In this document: in pieces, positions 1 to 7,975 of the stretch | How the letters are laid out: every line of letters starts with the position of its first letter | Position numbering within the stretch: position 1 is the first letter of the stretch | NCBI GenBank assembly: GCA_963790065.1 | Contig: CAWBNK010000034.1 | Location: 434,001-498,000, forward strand | Length of the DNA stretch: 64,000 nt | Source: Palsa-504 sp963790065 | GTDB taxonomy: Bacteria; Actinomycetota; Actinomycetes; Streptosporangiales; Streptosporangiaceae | Reading direction: 5' to 3' | Made by a program: the position numbers and the translations under genes | Notes under the pieces: model-generated | What the model saw: the letters and a program-made list of their open reading frames with translations, nothing else | Databases searched by the model: none | What the model was told of the DNA's origin: nothing

Positions 1-18
1 CAAGAGACCCGAGAGGCG

Positions 19-1218
19 CTAGAGGCGCTGCGGCGCGGGAGTCCAGGCCGCCTGCCCCAGATAGGCCCGGGCGATGGTGGTGACGAAGGAGTACACCGCG
101 TCCTCGGCCGGCGACAGCGGCCCGGGTGAGGCGTGCGGCGAAGCCAGCCCGCGCTGCACCGACTCGCACGCCGACCAGTCCTGCCGGTTGGTGATGTCCC
201 AGAACTCCACCGCGTAACCCGGATCGAAGGAAGGATCGGCCACCGCCTCGGGCGCGAACGCCCAGGTGCACTCGATCTGCGTCTTGTCCGCGGCCACCGG
301 CACCAGGCGGTGCGTCATCACGTAGTCCGGATGCAGGCTGAGCAGAACGTTCGGCAGGATGTTGACGTAGATGACGGTCCGCAAGCCCTGCTGGTCCAGC
401 CCGCGCAGCGGGACCCCGCCGCTATCCCCGGATAGCGACATGGTGTCCATGCCGTCCCGCAGGTCCATCCAGCCGCCCATCCAGGCGCCGTCGGCTGCGT
501 AGTTCTCGCCGCTCTTCGGCGGGCTGACCCGGCACAGCTCAGGGTGGATGGAGGGACAGTGGTAGCACTCGTGGTAGTTCTCGGTGAGGATCTTCCAGTT
601 GGCCGCGGCGTCGTAGCTGTGCCGTCCCGCCGTCACCAGCCGCTCCGGCTCGTACGGCGCGACGATCTCGTCGAGCTTGGCCAGCATCTCCTCCAGCGAG
701 CCCGCCGCGCCGCCCGAACAATCCACGAACACCAGGCCGTGCCATTCGGTCGCCGGCAGCGGGGCCAGGCCCCATTCGGCGAAGTCGAAGCCCGGCACCT
801 GCCTGAAGCTCGCGGCGGCGCGCAGATCGCCCGCCAGCGAGTAGGTCCAGGCGTGGTACGGGCAGATGATCATCTTGTGCTGGGCGCCCTCGCCGCAGGG
901 CAGCAGCTCGTGCCCGCGGTGGCGGCAGGTGTTGGCGAACGCCCGCAGCGTGCCGTCCTCACCCCGGACCAGCAGCACGCTGCCGGTTCCCGTCGCCTCG
1001 GCCCGCTGGTCGCCGGGCTCGGGCAGCTGATCGCTGCGCGCCACGCACATCCAGCCGCCGCCGAAGAAATGCCGCTGCTCCCAACCGAAAACCGCCGGGT
1101 CCACGTAGGCGGCCCGCGGCAGCATCCGGCTCTGCCCGAACGGCCGCAGCGCCTGTTCCAGCCCGGCCCGGTCGATCGGGGCCACGTCCCGTCGACCGTC
1201 CACTTCTTGACTGACCAT
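19..1218 (-). CDS. Rieske aromatic ring-hydroxylating oxygenase, alpha subunit
   Basis: Catalytic subunit of a Rieske non-heme iron oxygenase. The Rieske [2Fe-2S] ligands are visible as C98-x-H100 and C119-x2-H122, and the mononuclear iron region as NWKILTENYHECYHCPSIH (residues 207-225; likely ligands His220 and His225). The length of 399 aa and the NWK..EN..E.YH..H signature resemble the glycine-betaine/stachydrine demethylase branch more than classic arene dioxygenases. That is family inference and the substrate is unknown. No reductase or beta subunit is adjacent, so electrons must come from elsewhere. I chose the ATG at 1218 because the longer reading adds 33 residues with no family match and because a TAGGCT -10-like box ends 7 nt before this ATG, suggesting a leaderless mRNA. 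A palindrome covers the start codon. Confidence 0.85.
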   Translation of the reverse strand: MVSQEVDGRRDVAPIDRAGLEQALRPFGQSRMLPRAAYVDPAVFGWEQRHFFGGGWMCVARSDQLPEPGDQRAEATGTGSVLLVRGEDGTLRAFANTCRHRGHELLPCGEGAQHKMIICPYHAWTYSLAGDLRAAASFRQVPGFDFAEWGLAPLPATEWHGLVFVDCSGGAAGSLEEMLAKLDEIVAPYEPERLVTAGRHSYDAAANWKILTENYHECYHCPSIHPELCRVSPPKSGENYAADGAWMGGWMDLRDGMDTMSLSGDSGGVPLRGLDQQGLRTVIYVNILPNVLLSLHPDYVMTHRLVPVAADKTQIECTWAFAPEAVADPSFDPGYAVEFWDITNRQDWSACESVQRGLASPHASPGPLSPAEDAVYSFVTTIARAYLGQAAWTPAPQRL

Positions 1219-1226
1219 ACAGTCAA
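1207..1226. promoter_or_regulatory. Palindromic operator over the Rieske gene start codon
   Basis: Perfect 7-bp arms TTGACTG/CAGTCAA separated by 6 nt. The ATG of the Rieske gene lies in the spacer and a TAGGCT -10-like box overlaps the upstream arm. The size and symmetry fit a TetR-type site. No TetR gene is in the window, so the regulator is inferred. Confidence 0.55.
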
Positions 1227-1376
1227 GCCTAAGCTGTCCGGGCCGCCCTGTCCAGACGAGGGCCATCCGGACAAAGCGCCGCCCGCGGAACCGACGTATT
1301 TCGCTGTTATTGCGCATGCATCACCGGGCCGATGAGGCCGCCACGGCCGAGCTTGCGGACCCGCTGCCGCGGTACC

Positions 1377-1388
1377 GATACTGCAGAC
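1377..1388 (+). promoter_or_regulatory. Leaderless promoter of the DUF2237 gene
   Basis: GATACT at 1377-1382 followed by 6 nt and the ATG at 1389. There is no Shine-Dalgarno sequence, so transcription probably starts on the A of ATG. Confidence 0.4.
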
Positions 1389-1781
1389 ATGGGCGACCGA
1401 AATGTGCTGGGCGGCGAGCTCGAGCCATGTGGAACGGATCCTCTGACCGGCTTCTACCGGGACGGGTGCTGCACCACCGGACCCGAGGATCTGGGCAGCC
1501 ACACGATCTGCGCGGTGGTGACCGCCGAGTTCCTCGTGCACCAGCGCGGCATCGGCAACGACCTGTCTACGCCGATGCCTCAGTTCAGCTTCCCCGGCTT
1601 GGTGCCGGGGGACCGGTGGTGCGTGACCGCGGCGAACTGGCTGCGCGCCCACCGCGACGGCGCCGCCGCCCCGGTCGTACTGGCCTCCACGCACGAGCGC
1701 GCGCTGGAGATCGTCCCGCTGGACGTGCTGCGGCGGTACTCCGTCGACGTCCCGGCCGACGCCGCCGCCCTGGACGAGTAA
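1389..1781 (+). CDS. DUF2237 family protein
   Basis: Small conserved protein (130 aa) of the DUF2237 family, whose function is unknown. Recognised from the order NVLGGELEPC, TDPLTGFYRDGCC, GPEDLGSHTICAVVTAEFL, GNDLSTPMPQF and PGLVPGDRWC; the Cys-rich FYRDGCC and DRWC segments are typical. The start is set at ATG 1389, since residues upstream of MGDRNVLGG do not belong to the family. A GATACT box ends 6 nt before the ATG, so the transcript is probably leaderless. It is divergent from the Rieske gene with 170 bp between starts. No signal peptide or membrane segment is seen. Confidence 0.85.
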   Translation: MGDRNVLGGELEPCGTDPLTGFYRDGCCTTGPEDLGSHTICAVVTAEFLVHQRGIGNDLSTPMPQFSFPGLVPGDRWCVTAANWLRAHRDGAAAPVVLASTHERALEIVPLDVLRRYSVDVPADAAALDE

Positions 1782-1939
1782 GGACGCCCGTCCCGCCGCG
1801 GCACAGATCAAGATCATTGGGCCGAACGGTCCCTCCTGCCCGCCTCCCGCACCCGCCCGCCCGGTCCCGGAGTTGACGCCGCGCCGCGCTACTGGTATCC
1901 GGAGACGGCAGGTCCCCGCCGGTCCCGGGAGGAACGATC

Positions 1940-2785
1940 ATGCCGGACGCCACGTTCCTGACCGCCGGCCGCTCCGCCGCGGCCACCGCGGTGCTGGCTC
2001 GGCCGGGCGCCCGGCTGGCCTACCAGGTGGCCGGGGAGGGCCCGGCCGTGGTGCTCGTCCACGGCTTCGGCCTGGACATGCGCATGTGGGATCCGCAGGC
2101 CGGGCCGCTGGCGGCCCGGTTCCGCGTGGTGCGCTACGACTGCCGCGGGTTCGGCGCTTCCGGCCCGCTCGACCCGGCCGTGGCCTACGCCCACGTGGAC
2201 GACCTGGTCGCGCTGCTTGACCACCTGGGTATCGAGGACGCCGCGCTGGTCGGCCTGTCGTTCGGCGGGCAGCTGGCGGTGGAGGCCGCGCTGGCCGTCC
2301 CGGCCCGGGTCCGCCGCCTGGCTGTGCTCAGCTCGGTGCTGGACGGCGTGCCCTGGGATCCGGAGTCATGGGCGGGCCTCAAGGCGGTCGCCAGGCAGGT
2401 CGACGCGCACGGCGTGCTGGCCGGCCGCGAGGCCTGGCTGGGCCATCCGCTGTTCGCCACCGCTCGCGAGCGGCCCGCGACGGCCGGCCCGCTGGCGGCC
2501 ATGACGGCCAGCTACCCCGGCCAGCACTGGCTCGGCCAGGATCCGCACCGCCGGCCAGGCCCGCAGGCCTTCGATGCGCTCGAGGACGTGGCCGTGCCCA
2601 CGCTGGTCCTGTCCGGCCAGCGCGACGTGCCAGGCTTCCGCGAGATGTCCGCCATCCTGGCCGCCCGTATCCCGGGCGCCGAGCAGCACGTCGTCCCTGG
2701 CGCGGGTCACATGCTCAACATGGAGCAGCCGGAGATCGTCAACGACCTGCTGACCCGGTTCCTGGCTGATCCCGGCCAAGGCTGA
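1940..2785 (+). CDS. Alpha/beta-fold hydrolase
   Basis: Alpha/beta hydrolase of 281 aa, of the 3-oxoadipate enol-lactonase/epoxide-hydrolase-like type. The oxyanion region HGFGLDMRMW (41-50), nucleophile elbow GLSFGG (Ser107), acid SGQRD (Asp229) and GAGHMLNMEQP (His257) form a complete catalytic triad. It is cytoplasmic by absence of a signal peptide. The start at ATG 1940 has GGGAGG about 8 nt upstream. The next gene follows after 19 bp on the same strand, so the two are probably co-transcribed. The substrate cannot be deduced: no beta-ketoadipate pathway genes are near. Confidence 0.85.
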   Translation: MPDATFLTAGRSAAATAVLARPGARLAYQVAGEGPAVVLVHGFGLDMRMWDPQAGPLAARFRVVRYDCRGFGASGPLDPAVAYAHVDDLVALLDHLGIEDAALVGLSFGGQLAVEAALAVPARVRRLAVLSSVLDGVPWDPESWAGLKAVARQVDAHGVLAGREAWLGHPLFATARERPATAGPLAAMTASYPGQHWLGQDPHRRPGPQAFDALEDVAVPTLVLSGQRDVPGFREMSAILAARIPGAEQHVVPGAGHMLNMEQPEIVNDLLTRFLADPGQG

Positions 2786-2804
2786 ACGAAGCGAGGGGGA
2801 GTTC

Positions 2805-3431
2805 ATGGGCCGCACCACGGGCAGCACCGGGTCGCCGAACCGGCTGCGGTCGTTCGACCCGGTCCGCATCGCCGACCTGGAGTACCGGGCCTGGGTCGGC
2901 TACTACCTGCGCCGCTGGCCGCAGGTGCTGGCCGCATCGGTTGGGCTGGTCCGAGCGGGCTTCGGCCTGGACTGGATCCGGACCCTGCACGGCGCCTGGC
3001 TGGTGCTGCGAGCTAACCAGCTGTGGGCGCCGTACCCGGACAACGACCCCGACGGCGCCCGGGCCTGCATGCGGCGCTTCTATGCGCTGGTCAAGCTCAG
3101 CTACGGCGAGCCCGCCAACCCGGCGCGGGCCGCCGAGCTCGAGGTCGACTGGTGGCGCGCGCACCGGGCGGGCCAGCACGGCCCGGCGTCGCCGCCGGAA
3201 TCCGCCGAGCCCGGCGCGGAGCTGGTCGAGTCGGTGACCCGGCTCTACTGCTACCTCTACGGCGAGTCCGAGGCCGAGGTCCGGCCTGCCGCCGTGCACC
3301 GGGCCCGGGCCATGGACCTGTCTGACCAGTGGATCAGGGCGGGCTGTCAGCCGGACAGCCCGCTGCTCCCGCTGGAGCACGCCGCGCTGGTCCGCTCCTA
3401 TGCCGCCCTGCTCGCCGCCGTCCACCACTAG
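2805..3431 (+). CDS. Conserved hypothetical protein, alpha-helical
   Basis: 208-aa protein that I do not recognise by name. It is rich in Trp, Tyr, Arg and Ala, predicted mostly helical, with no signal peptide and one weak hydrophobic stretch (VLAASVGLVRAGFGLDWI). A strong GGGGGAG ribosome site precedes ATG 2805, and the gene starts 19 bp after the alpha/beta hydrolase. That spacing suggests an operon and a partner role for the hydrolase. The ATG-to-stop frame has strong GC3 bias, supporting real coding. Confidence 0.7.
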   Translation: MGRTTGSTGSPNRLRSFDPVRIADLEYRAWVGYYLRRWPQVLAASVGLVRAGFGLDWIRTLHGAWLVLRANQLWAPYPDNDPDGARACMRRFYALVKLSYGEPANPARAAELEVDWWRAHRAGQHGPASPPESAEPGAELVESVTRLYCYLYGESEAEVRPAAVHRARAMDLSDQWIRAGCQPDSPLLPLEHAALVRSYAALLAAVHH

Positions 3432-3493
3432 CACGCCCCCGAGACCGCAGCCGGGTAAGGCCGCCGGCCTGGATGCTCGCCGCGGGGCCTGGC

Positions 3494-3506
3494 TACAGTC
3501 AGCCTA
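3494..3506 (+). promoter_or_regulatory. Leaderless promoter of the DUF1707 gene
   Basis: TACAGT (3494-3499), then 6 nt, then ATG 3506, with no ribosome site. This is the arrangement expected of a leaderless actinobacterial transcript. Confidence 0.45.
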
Positions 3507-4105
3507 TGACCGATGCGGATTCGCCGGCGTCGTGGCCGAACGACCTGGCGGCCCAGCGGGCGGCGGATGCGGACCGCGAGGCCATCGCCGAACGGCTGCG
3601 GATCGCCGCCGGCGAGGGCCGGATCGAGCTCTGGGAGCTCGACGATCGGCTCGGCCAGGCTTATCGCGCCAAGACCTACGGCGAACTGGCCATCCTGGTT
3701 GAGGACCTGCCCGCGCAGCTGCCCTTCACGTCCCTGCCCGGCCTGGTAACCGAGCCGGAGACCCTGGTCCTGCGCACCACGACCCCCAACATCAGGCAGG
3801 CCGGCCCCTGGGTGGTGCCGCGGCGGATCACTGCCGAGTCGACCACCGGCTGGATCACCATCGACTTCACCGAAGCGTCCTGCGCCTATCGCGAGGTCAC
3901 CGTGGAGGTCATCACCAAGACCGGGTGGATCCAGCTGATCCTGCCCGACGGCTGGGCCGCCCGGGTCAGCCCGCTGAGCACCTACACCGGGCACATCAGC
4001 AACCGGGCCGCGGAAACCGCGGACCCGGGCGCCCCCACGGTCGCCGTCACCGGCCACCCGCTGTTCGGCTACATCAAGATCAGGCAGCGGCGAAGGCGGC
4101 GATAA
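3506..4105 (+). CDS. DUF1707 (SHOCT-like) domain protein
   Basis: 199-aa protein with an N-terminal DUF1707 domain: the segment from AAQRAADADREAIAERL through LWELDDRLGQAYRAKTYGEL to VEDLP (about residues 12-70) is the family hallmark. DUF1707 is a short SHOCT-like helical module of unknown function common in actinobacterial membrane or cell-surface proteins. The C-terminal part (about 85-199) is beta-rich with no membrane helix, unlike the many DUF1707 proteins that end in one. The start at ATG 3506 is preferred to the longer frame because the domain begins there and a -10-like box lies 6 nt upstream. The GNAT gene follows 2 nt after the stop, implying translational coupling. Confidence 0.8.
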   Translation: MTDADSPASWPNDLAAQRAADADREAIAERLRIAAGEGRIELWELDDRLGQAYRAKTYGELAILVEDLPAQLPFTSLPGLVTEPETLVLRTTTPNIRQAGPWVVPRRITAESTTGWITIDFTEASCAYREVTVEVITKTGWIQLILPDGWAARVSPLSTYTGHISNRAAETADPGAPTVAVTGHPLFGYIKIRQRRRRR

Positions 4106-4107
4106 CC

Positions 4108-4584
4108 ATGGATGACATCACGATCGAGCCGGTCCGCGACGGGGACCTGGCCGAGATCCTGCGCACCTTCGAGCGGTTCTGGGGCGACCGGGAGTTCCCG
4201 CGCAACCTGCACCATCCGATCTTCTTCCGCGAGTTCGGCGACACCGCCTTCGTAGCCCGCCGGGCCACCGCGAACGGCGAGCAGGTCGCCGGGTACCTGC
4301 TCGGCTTCGTGGCACCCACCGGCGACGGCTACATCCACTTCATCGGCGTCCGGGACGACTGCCGGGGCCTCGGGCTGGGCCGGCGGCTGTACGAAAAGTT
4401 CGCCGCCGTCGCGGCCGGGCGCGGCGCCATCGGCCTGAAGGCCATCACCAACACCGAGAACGAGGGGTCCCTCGCGTTTCACCGCCGGATGGGATTCACG
4501 GACATGGCCGTGGTGGCGGACTACGCGGGCAGCGGCCGGACCCGGGTCGTCATGCGCCGGCCCCTGGCGCCCGGCGGGCTGTAA
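4108..4584 (+). CDS. GNAT family N-acetyltransferase
   Basis: 158-aa acyl-CoA-dependent acetyltransferase. The acetyl-CoA pyrophosphate-binding turn RDDCRGLGLGRRLYEKF (motif A, about residues 86-102) and the following NTENEGSLAFHRRMGF (motif B) are clear. The acceptor substrate is not predictable. It is the second gene of a pair with the DUF1707 gene: its ATG comes 2 nt after that stop codon. The longer frame reading back to 3925 is a shadow of the upstream gene. Confidence 0.85.
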   Translation: MDDITIEPVRDGDLAEILRTFERFWGDREFPRNLHHPIFFREFGDTAFVARRATANGEQVAGYLLGFVAPTGDGYIHFIGVRDDCRGLGLGRRLYEKFAAVAAGRGAIGLKAITNTENEGSLAFHRRMGFTDMAVVADYAGSGRTRVVMRRPLAPGGL

Positions 4585-4647
4585 GACCGGTCCTTTCTAC
4601 TTAAGTGAGACATAGCCGTGGCATGCTGACCCCGGGAGGGTGCGTCC

Positions 4648-5484
4648 ATGCCACCGCAGATGTCGGGTAGTACCGTGTCGGGCTCGCAGCAGCCCCTCGC
4701 GCACTACGCCAGCGTCGCGCACGTCGCCCGGGTCTACGACTACCTGCTGGGCGGTAAGGACTACTTCGCCGTGGACCGGGAAGCGGCCGAGCAGGCCATG
4801 CGGATCAATCCCGACATCGTCTCCACCGCGCGGGCCAACCGCGCTTTCCTGGTCCGCGCCACCAGCTTCCTGACCCGCGAGGCCGGCATCCGCCAGTTCC
4901 TCGACGTCGGCACCGGCATGCCGACCAACAACAACATCCACGAGGTCGCGCAGTCCATCGCGCCGGACGCCCGCATCGTCTACGTGGATCACGACCCGAT
5001 CGTGGGCTCGCACGCCCGCGCGCTGCTCACCAGCGCCCCGGAGGGTGCCACCGACTACATCGAGGCCGACCTGCGCGAGCCGGAGAAGATCCTGGCCGAG
5101 GCCGCACAGACGCTGGATTTCAGCCGCCCGGTCGCGATCATGCTGATCGCGATCCTGCACCTCATCGTGGACGCCGACGATCCCTACGATCTGGTCCGCG
5201 AGCTGGTCGGCGCCGTCGTGCCGGGCAGCTACGTGGTGATCAGCCACGTGGCCAGCGACATCGATACCGGGGCCATGATCAGCATGACCAACCGCCTCAA
5301 CGAGCTGATGGAACAGCAGGCCATTCCCCGGACCCACCAGGAGATCGCTGACTTCTTCGCGGGGCTTGACCTGCTCGAGCCGGGCCTGGTCCGGGTGCCG
5401 GAATGGCGCCCCGCCGCGGCGAGCGACGCCGCCGTCCGGGCCCAGATGTGGGGCGCCATCGGGCGCAAGCCCAGACCGGACTAG
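4648..5484 (+). CDS. SAM-dependent methyltransferase, SAV2177/DUF574 family
   Basis: 278-aa class I methyltransferase of the actinobacterial SAV2177 (DUF574) family, which is multi-copy in streptomycetes and relatives and mostly uncharacterised. Family landmarks are ARVYDYLLGGKDYFAVDREA (N-terminal), ARANRAFLVRA, the SAM-binding FLDVGTGMPTNNN (about 89-101), the acidic YVDHDP and the AILHLI segment. GGGAGG 8 nt before ATG 4648 sets the start. The stop codon lies inside the first copy of a 15-bp tandem array shared with the convergent MarR gene. Confidence 0.9.
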   Translation: MPPQMSGSTVSGSQQPLAHYASVAHVARVYDYLLGGKDYFAVDREAAEQAMRINPDIVSTARANRAFLVRATSFLTREAGIRQFLDVGTGMPTNNNIHEVAQSIAPDARIVYVDHDPIVGSHARALLTSAPEGATDYIEADLREPEKILAEAAQTLDFSRPVAIMLIAILHLIVDADDPYDLVRELVGAVVPGSYVVISHVASDIDTGAMISMTNRLNELMEQQAIPRTHQEIADFFAGLDLLEPGLVRVPEWRPAAASDAAVRAQMWGAIGRKPRPD

Positions 5485-5570
5485 CACTGACCGGACTAAC
5501 ACTGACCGGACTAACACTGACCGGACTAACACTGACCGGACTAACACTGACCGGACTAACACTGACCGGG
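5473..5570. repeat. 15-bp tandem array between convergent genes
   Basis: Five perfect copies of ACTGACCGGACTAAC (5486-5560) plus a diverged copy on the left containing the methyltransferase stop codon, and a partial copy on the right that runs up to the MarR stop. Because the unit is a multiple of 3, the minus strand reads an open Leu-Val-Arg-Ser-Val repeat, which I regard as non-coding. There is no stem-loop in the unit. Confidence 0.9.
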
Positions 5571-5571
5571 C

Positions 5572-6006
5572 TCAGCCGCCGCCCGGCCAGGGCGCGTCCG
5601 CGGTGATGCGCGCCAGGCTGCGGCAGAACCGCGCGCGCTCGCCCGGTGGGAGCACGTCGGTGAGGCGAGCCAGTTCGGCCGACAGGTCCTGGTGAAAGGC
5701 GGCCGCCGCGCCGGCCCCTTCCGGCGTGAGCGCGACGGACAGCGCCCGCCGGTCCCCGGGCACGGCGGCCCGCTGGATCAGGCCGCGGCGCTCGGCCCGG
5801 TCGGCCAGGCCGGTGAGCGCGGCCTTCTCCACGCCCAGCAGGCCGGCCAGCTCGGACATGCCCCGCGGCCCGCCGGCCAGCACGCACAGCAGCCTGGCCT
5901 GCGCGCCGGGCAGGCCATGGCGCTCGGCGACCCGGGTGAAAGCCGACTGCGACAGGACCGACAGCCTGATCAGCCCGTCCGCCACGGAGTACTCCCGACC
6001 GGACAT
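5572..6006 (-). CDS. MarR family transcriptional regulator
   Basis: Winged-helix MarR regulator of 144 aa from ATG 6006. The wHTH core runs from GLPGAQARLLCVLAG through MSELAGLLGVEKAALTGLAD (recognition helix) to the wing RRGLIQRAAVPGDRRALSV. A GTG at 6069 would add 21 residues, but these are encoded by an 18-bp tandem repeat and look non-homologous. It is divergent from the PPOX gene, with 234 bp between starts, so it may control that gene and itself. The ligand is unknown. Confidence 0.8.
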   Translation of the reverse strand: MSGREYSVADGLIRLSVLSQSAFTRVAERHGLPGAQARLLCVLAGGPRGMSELAGLLGVEKAALTGLADRAERRGLIQRAAVPGDRRALSVALTPEGAGAAAAFHQDLSAELARLTDVLPPGERARFCRSLARITADAPWPGGG

Positions 6007-6014
6007 CACCGCCT

Positions 6015-6064
6015 GCCGTTCACCATCACCGGGCCGTTCACCATCACAGGGCCGTTCACCCGCC
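6015..6064. repeat. 18-bp tandem repeat upstream of the MarR gene
   Basis: Unit GCCGTTCACCATCACCGG at 6015-6032, again at 6033-6050 with one mismatch, and a third partial copy to 6064. It lies directly upstream of the preferred MarR start. Confidence 0.8.
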
Positions 6065-6180
6065 GTCACTGTCGTTATCGTCTCCCGTCGCGAGCACCCG
6101 GTTCGTCCGAGTGTGTCCCGTCAGCGGATGCCGCCGGCCCGGGCGATCGTCTCCTGTCAGCGAACACCACGGCCCGTTCG

Positions 6181-6240
6181 GCCAAAATGTTTGTAGTGTT
6201 GATAGTAAATGATACGAACTACTGGACGGGAGCAGCCGCC
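6181..6240. promoter_or_regulatory. AT-rich divergent promoter region (MarR/PPOX)
   Basis: A conspicuously AT-rich patch (6185-6220) in GC-rich surroundings, with an imperfect inverted element GTTGATAGTAAATGATACGA. A GGGAG ribosome site at 6228-6232 serves ATG 6241. It is the natural place for a MarR operator. Exact -35/-10 boxes are not certain. Confidence 0.4.
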
Positions 6241-6654
6241 ATGGCGTTTACCGAGGAAGAGACCACCTACCTGAAGTCGCAGCCGCTGGCCAGGATCGCC
6301 ACCGTCGGGCCCGAAGGCCAGCCGGACGTGGCTCCGGTGGGTTTTGAATTCGACGGGACCTACCTGTACGTCGGGGGCATGGCGCCCGAGCGGACCAGGA
6401 AGTTCCTCAACGTCAAGGCGGGTAACGCCAAGGTGGCCCTGGTCGTCGACGACCTCGTCTCGACGGATCCGTGGACGCCGCGCTTCCTGCGGGTGTACGG
6501 GACGGCCGAGCTGATCGAGCGGCCCGGCCAGTTCGGTCCCGGCGCGTACATGCGGATCACGCCGGAGATCTCGTGGAGCTTCAACCTGGAGGGCCGCCCG
6601 TTCGGTGACGACCGCCCGGCCGGCGGCCCGCGCCGGGCCGTGCACCCCGGCTAG
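6241..6654 (+). CDS. PPOX-class F420-dependent oxidoreductase
   Basis: 137-aa split-barrel flavin/F420-binding protein of the pyridoxamine-5'-phosphate-oxidase-like superfamily. Typical features are the start LKSQPLARIATVGPEGQPDV, then PVGFEFDGTYLYVGG, RTRKFLNVKAGNAKVALVVDD and RFLRVYGTAEL. Actinobacterial members of this length usually use F420H2 rather than FMN, which is family knowledge and not visible here. The start at ATG 6241 has GGGAG 8 nt upstream. It is divergent from the MarR gene and probably regulated by it. The last residues and stop codon lie in a 19-bp duplication. Confidence 0.85.
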   Translation: MAFTEEETTYLKSQPLARIATVGPEGQPDVAPVGFEFDGTYLYVGGMAPERTRKFLNVKAGNAKVALVVDDLVSTDPWTPRFLRVYGTAELIERPGQFGPGAYMRITPEISWSFNLEGRPFGDDRPAGGPRRAVHPG

Positions 6655-6677
6655 GTCCGTGCACCCCGGCTAGGACC
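6640..6677. repeat. 19-bp duplication giving both convergent stop codons
   Basis: GTGCACCCCGGCTAGGTCC at 6640-6658, repeated at 6659-6677 with one mismatch. CTAG in copy 1 supplies the PPOX stop (plus strand). CTAG in copy 2 supplies the MFS stop (minus strand). Confidence 0.85.
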
Positions 6678-7974
6678 GCGCCCGCTCCGGGGCCCGGGCC
6701 GGATCGGGCCCGGGTTCGGCGGCGGCGGGTGCCGCGGCGCCGGGTTTCCCGGCGGGCAGCCGGAAGCCCGGCAGCGGCGAGGGCAGCAGCAGGAGGCACG
6801 CGGCGACGCCGCCCAGGGCTGCCACCAGCAGCGCCGACCGCAGGCCGATGGCGCTGCCCAGCAGCCCGCCCAGCAGCGCCCCGGCCGGGCGGGTTCCGTA
6901 GTTGACCGCCTGGAACGCGCCGGTCACCCGGGACCGCAGAGTGTCCGGGATGACCGCGGCGAAGATCGCCCCGATGCTGATGTCGAGCACCATCAGCCCG
7001 AAGCCGGCCAGGAACTCCGAGCCGAACAGGACCGGCAGGACCACGGCCAGGCTGCCCCGGGCCAGCGGCCAGCCCACCAGCGGCGCGGTGAACAGCAGGC
7101 AGCCGGATACGTAAGCCCAGCCCACCCCGACCTTGGCCGCGATCCGCTTGGTCATCAGGGCGCCGAGCAGCCCGCCGCCGGCGGCCGCGCCCAGCAGCAG
7201 CCCGAGCACGCCCGGCCGGACGTGCAGCACGCGCACCGCGTACAGCAGGTACAGCGCGCCGAACATGAGATTGAAGAAGTTGATCACCGCCACCCCGATT
7301 AGCGACGCGCGCACTATGCCCGAGCGGGCGATGAACCGGGCGCCGACCTTTAGCGACCCCGGGGCATCGTCAGCGGGTGGTTCGGCGGGCCGGATCCGGC
7401 TCAGGAAGAACGCCGAGCCGAGGAATGACAGCGCGTCCGCGGCCACCGCGAACGGGGCGGAAAGCAGTTGCACCAGGATGCCGCCGATGCTCGGGCCGCC
7501 CACGAACGACAGCGCCCGGCTGCCGTAGATCAGCGACTGCCCGTCGACGTACTGCTCCGGAGCGACGATTGACACGAACAAGGTCCCGTCCGACACGTTG
7601 AACAGGATGCTCAGCGTGCCGGCCGCGAACGCGACCAGGTACAGCTGCGGCAGCGTCAGCACGTGCAGCATGTAGCAGGCCGGGATGCTGGCGAACAGCG
7701 CCGCCCGGCCCAGGTCCGCGCCGATCATCGTCGCGCGGCGCCGTCCCCGCCGGTCCACCCACGCCCCGGCGGGCAGGCCGAACAGCAGGCTGGGCAGCCA
7801 TTCCAGCGCCGTCAGGTAGCCCATCTGCGCGGCCCCCACGCGCAGCACGATCACCGCGGCCAGCGGCAGCGCGATGTTCGAGATCTGGTCGCCGAACATC
7901 GAGATCGTCGATGCCCCCCAGTACCGCCGGAACACCCGGTCGCGCAGCAGCGCGGGCACCAGCCGGGACTTCAT
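6670..7974 (-). CDS. MFS transporter (EntS/MFS_3-like)
   Basis: 434-aa major facilitator with about 12 hydrophobic helices. It begins RVFRRYWGASTISMFGDQIS and has LFGLPAGAWVDRRGRRR as the conserved loop 2-3 motif. The order resembles the enterobactin-exporter-like/macrolide-efflux subgroup of drug exporters. The substrate is unknown. ATG 7974 lies one nucleotide after the stop of the ArsR-type regulator, so the two form a coupled operon in which the regulator probably represses its own exporter. The stop codon comes from the second copy of the 19-bp duplication. Confidence 0.85.
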   Translation of the reverse strand: MKSRLVPALLRDRVFRRYWGASTISMFGDQISNIALPLAAVIVLRVGAAQMGYLTALEWLPSLLFGLPAGAWVDRRGRRRATMIGADLGRAALFASIPACYMLHVLTLPQLYLVAFAAGTLSILFNVSDGTLFVSIVAPEQYVDGQSLIYGSRALSFVGGPSIGGILVQLLSAPFAVAADALSFLGSAFFLSRIRPAEPPADDAPGSLKVGARFIARSGIVRASLIGVAVINFFNLMFGALYLLYAVRVLHVRPGVLGLLLGAAAGGGLLGALMTKRIAAKVGVGWAYVSGCLLFTAPLVGWPLARGSLAVVLPVLFGSEFLAGFGLMVLDISIGAIFAAVIPDTLRSRVTGAFQAVNYGTRPAGALLGGLLGSAIGLRSALLVAALGGVAACLLLLPSPLPGFRLPAGKPGAAAPAAAEPGPDPARAPERARS

Positions 7975-7975
7975 G

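Noticed and set aside
4597..5562. Minus-strand ORF with a Leu-Val-Arg-Ser-Val repeat
   Set aside because: It is only the antisense reading of the methyltransferase plus the 15-bp tandem array; no homology or ribosome site.
5473..5570. Possible CRISPR array
   Set aside because: The 15-bp units are directly adjacent with no spacers and no cas genes; it is a tandem repeat.
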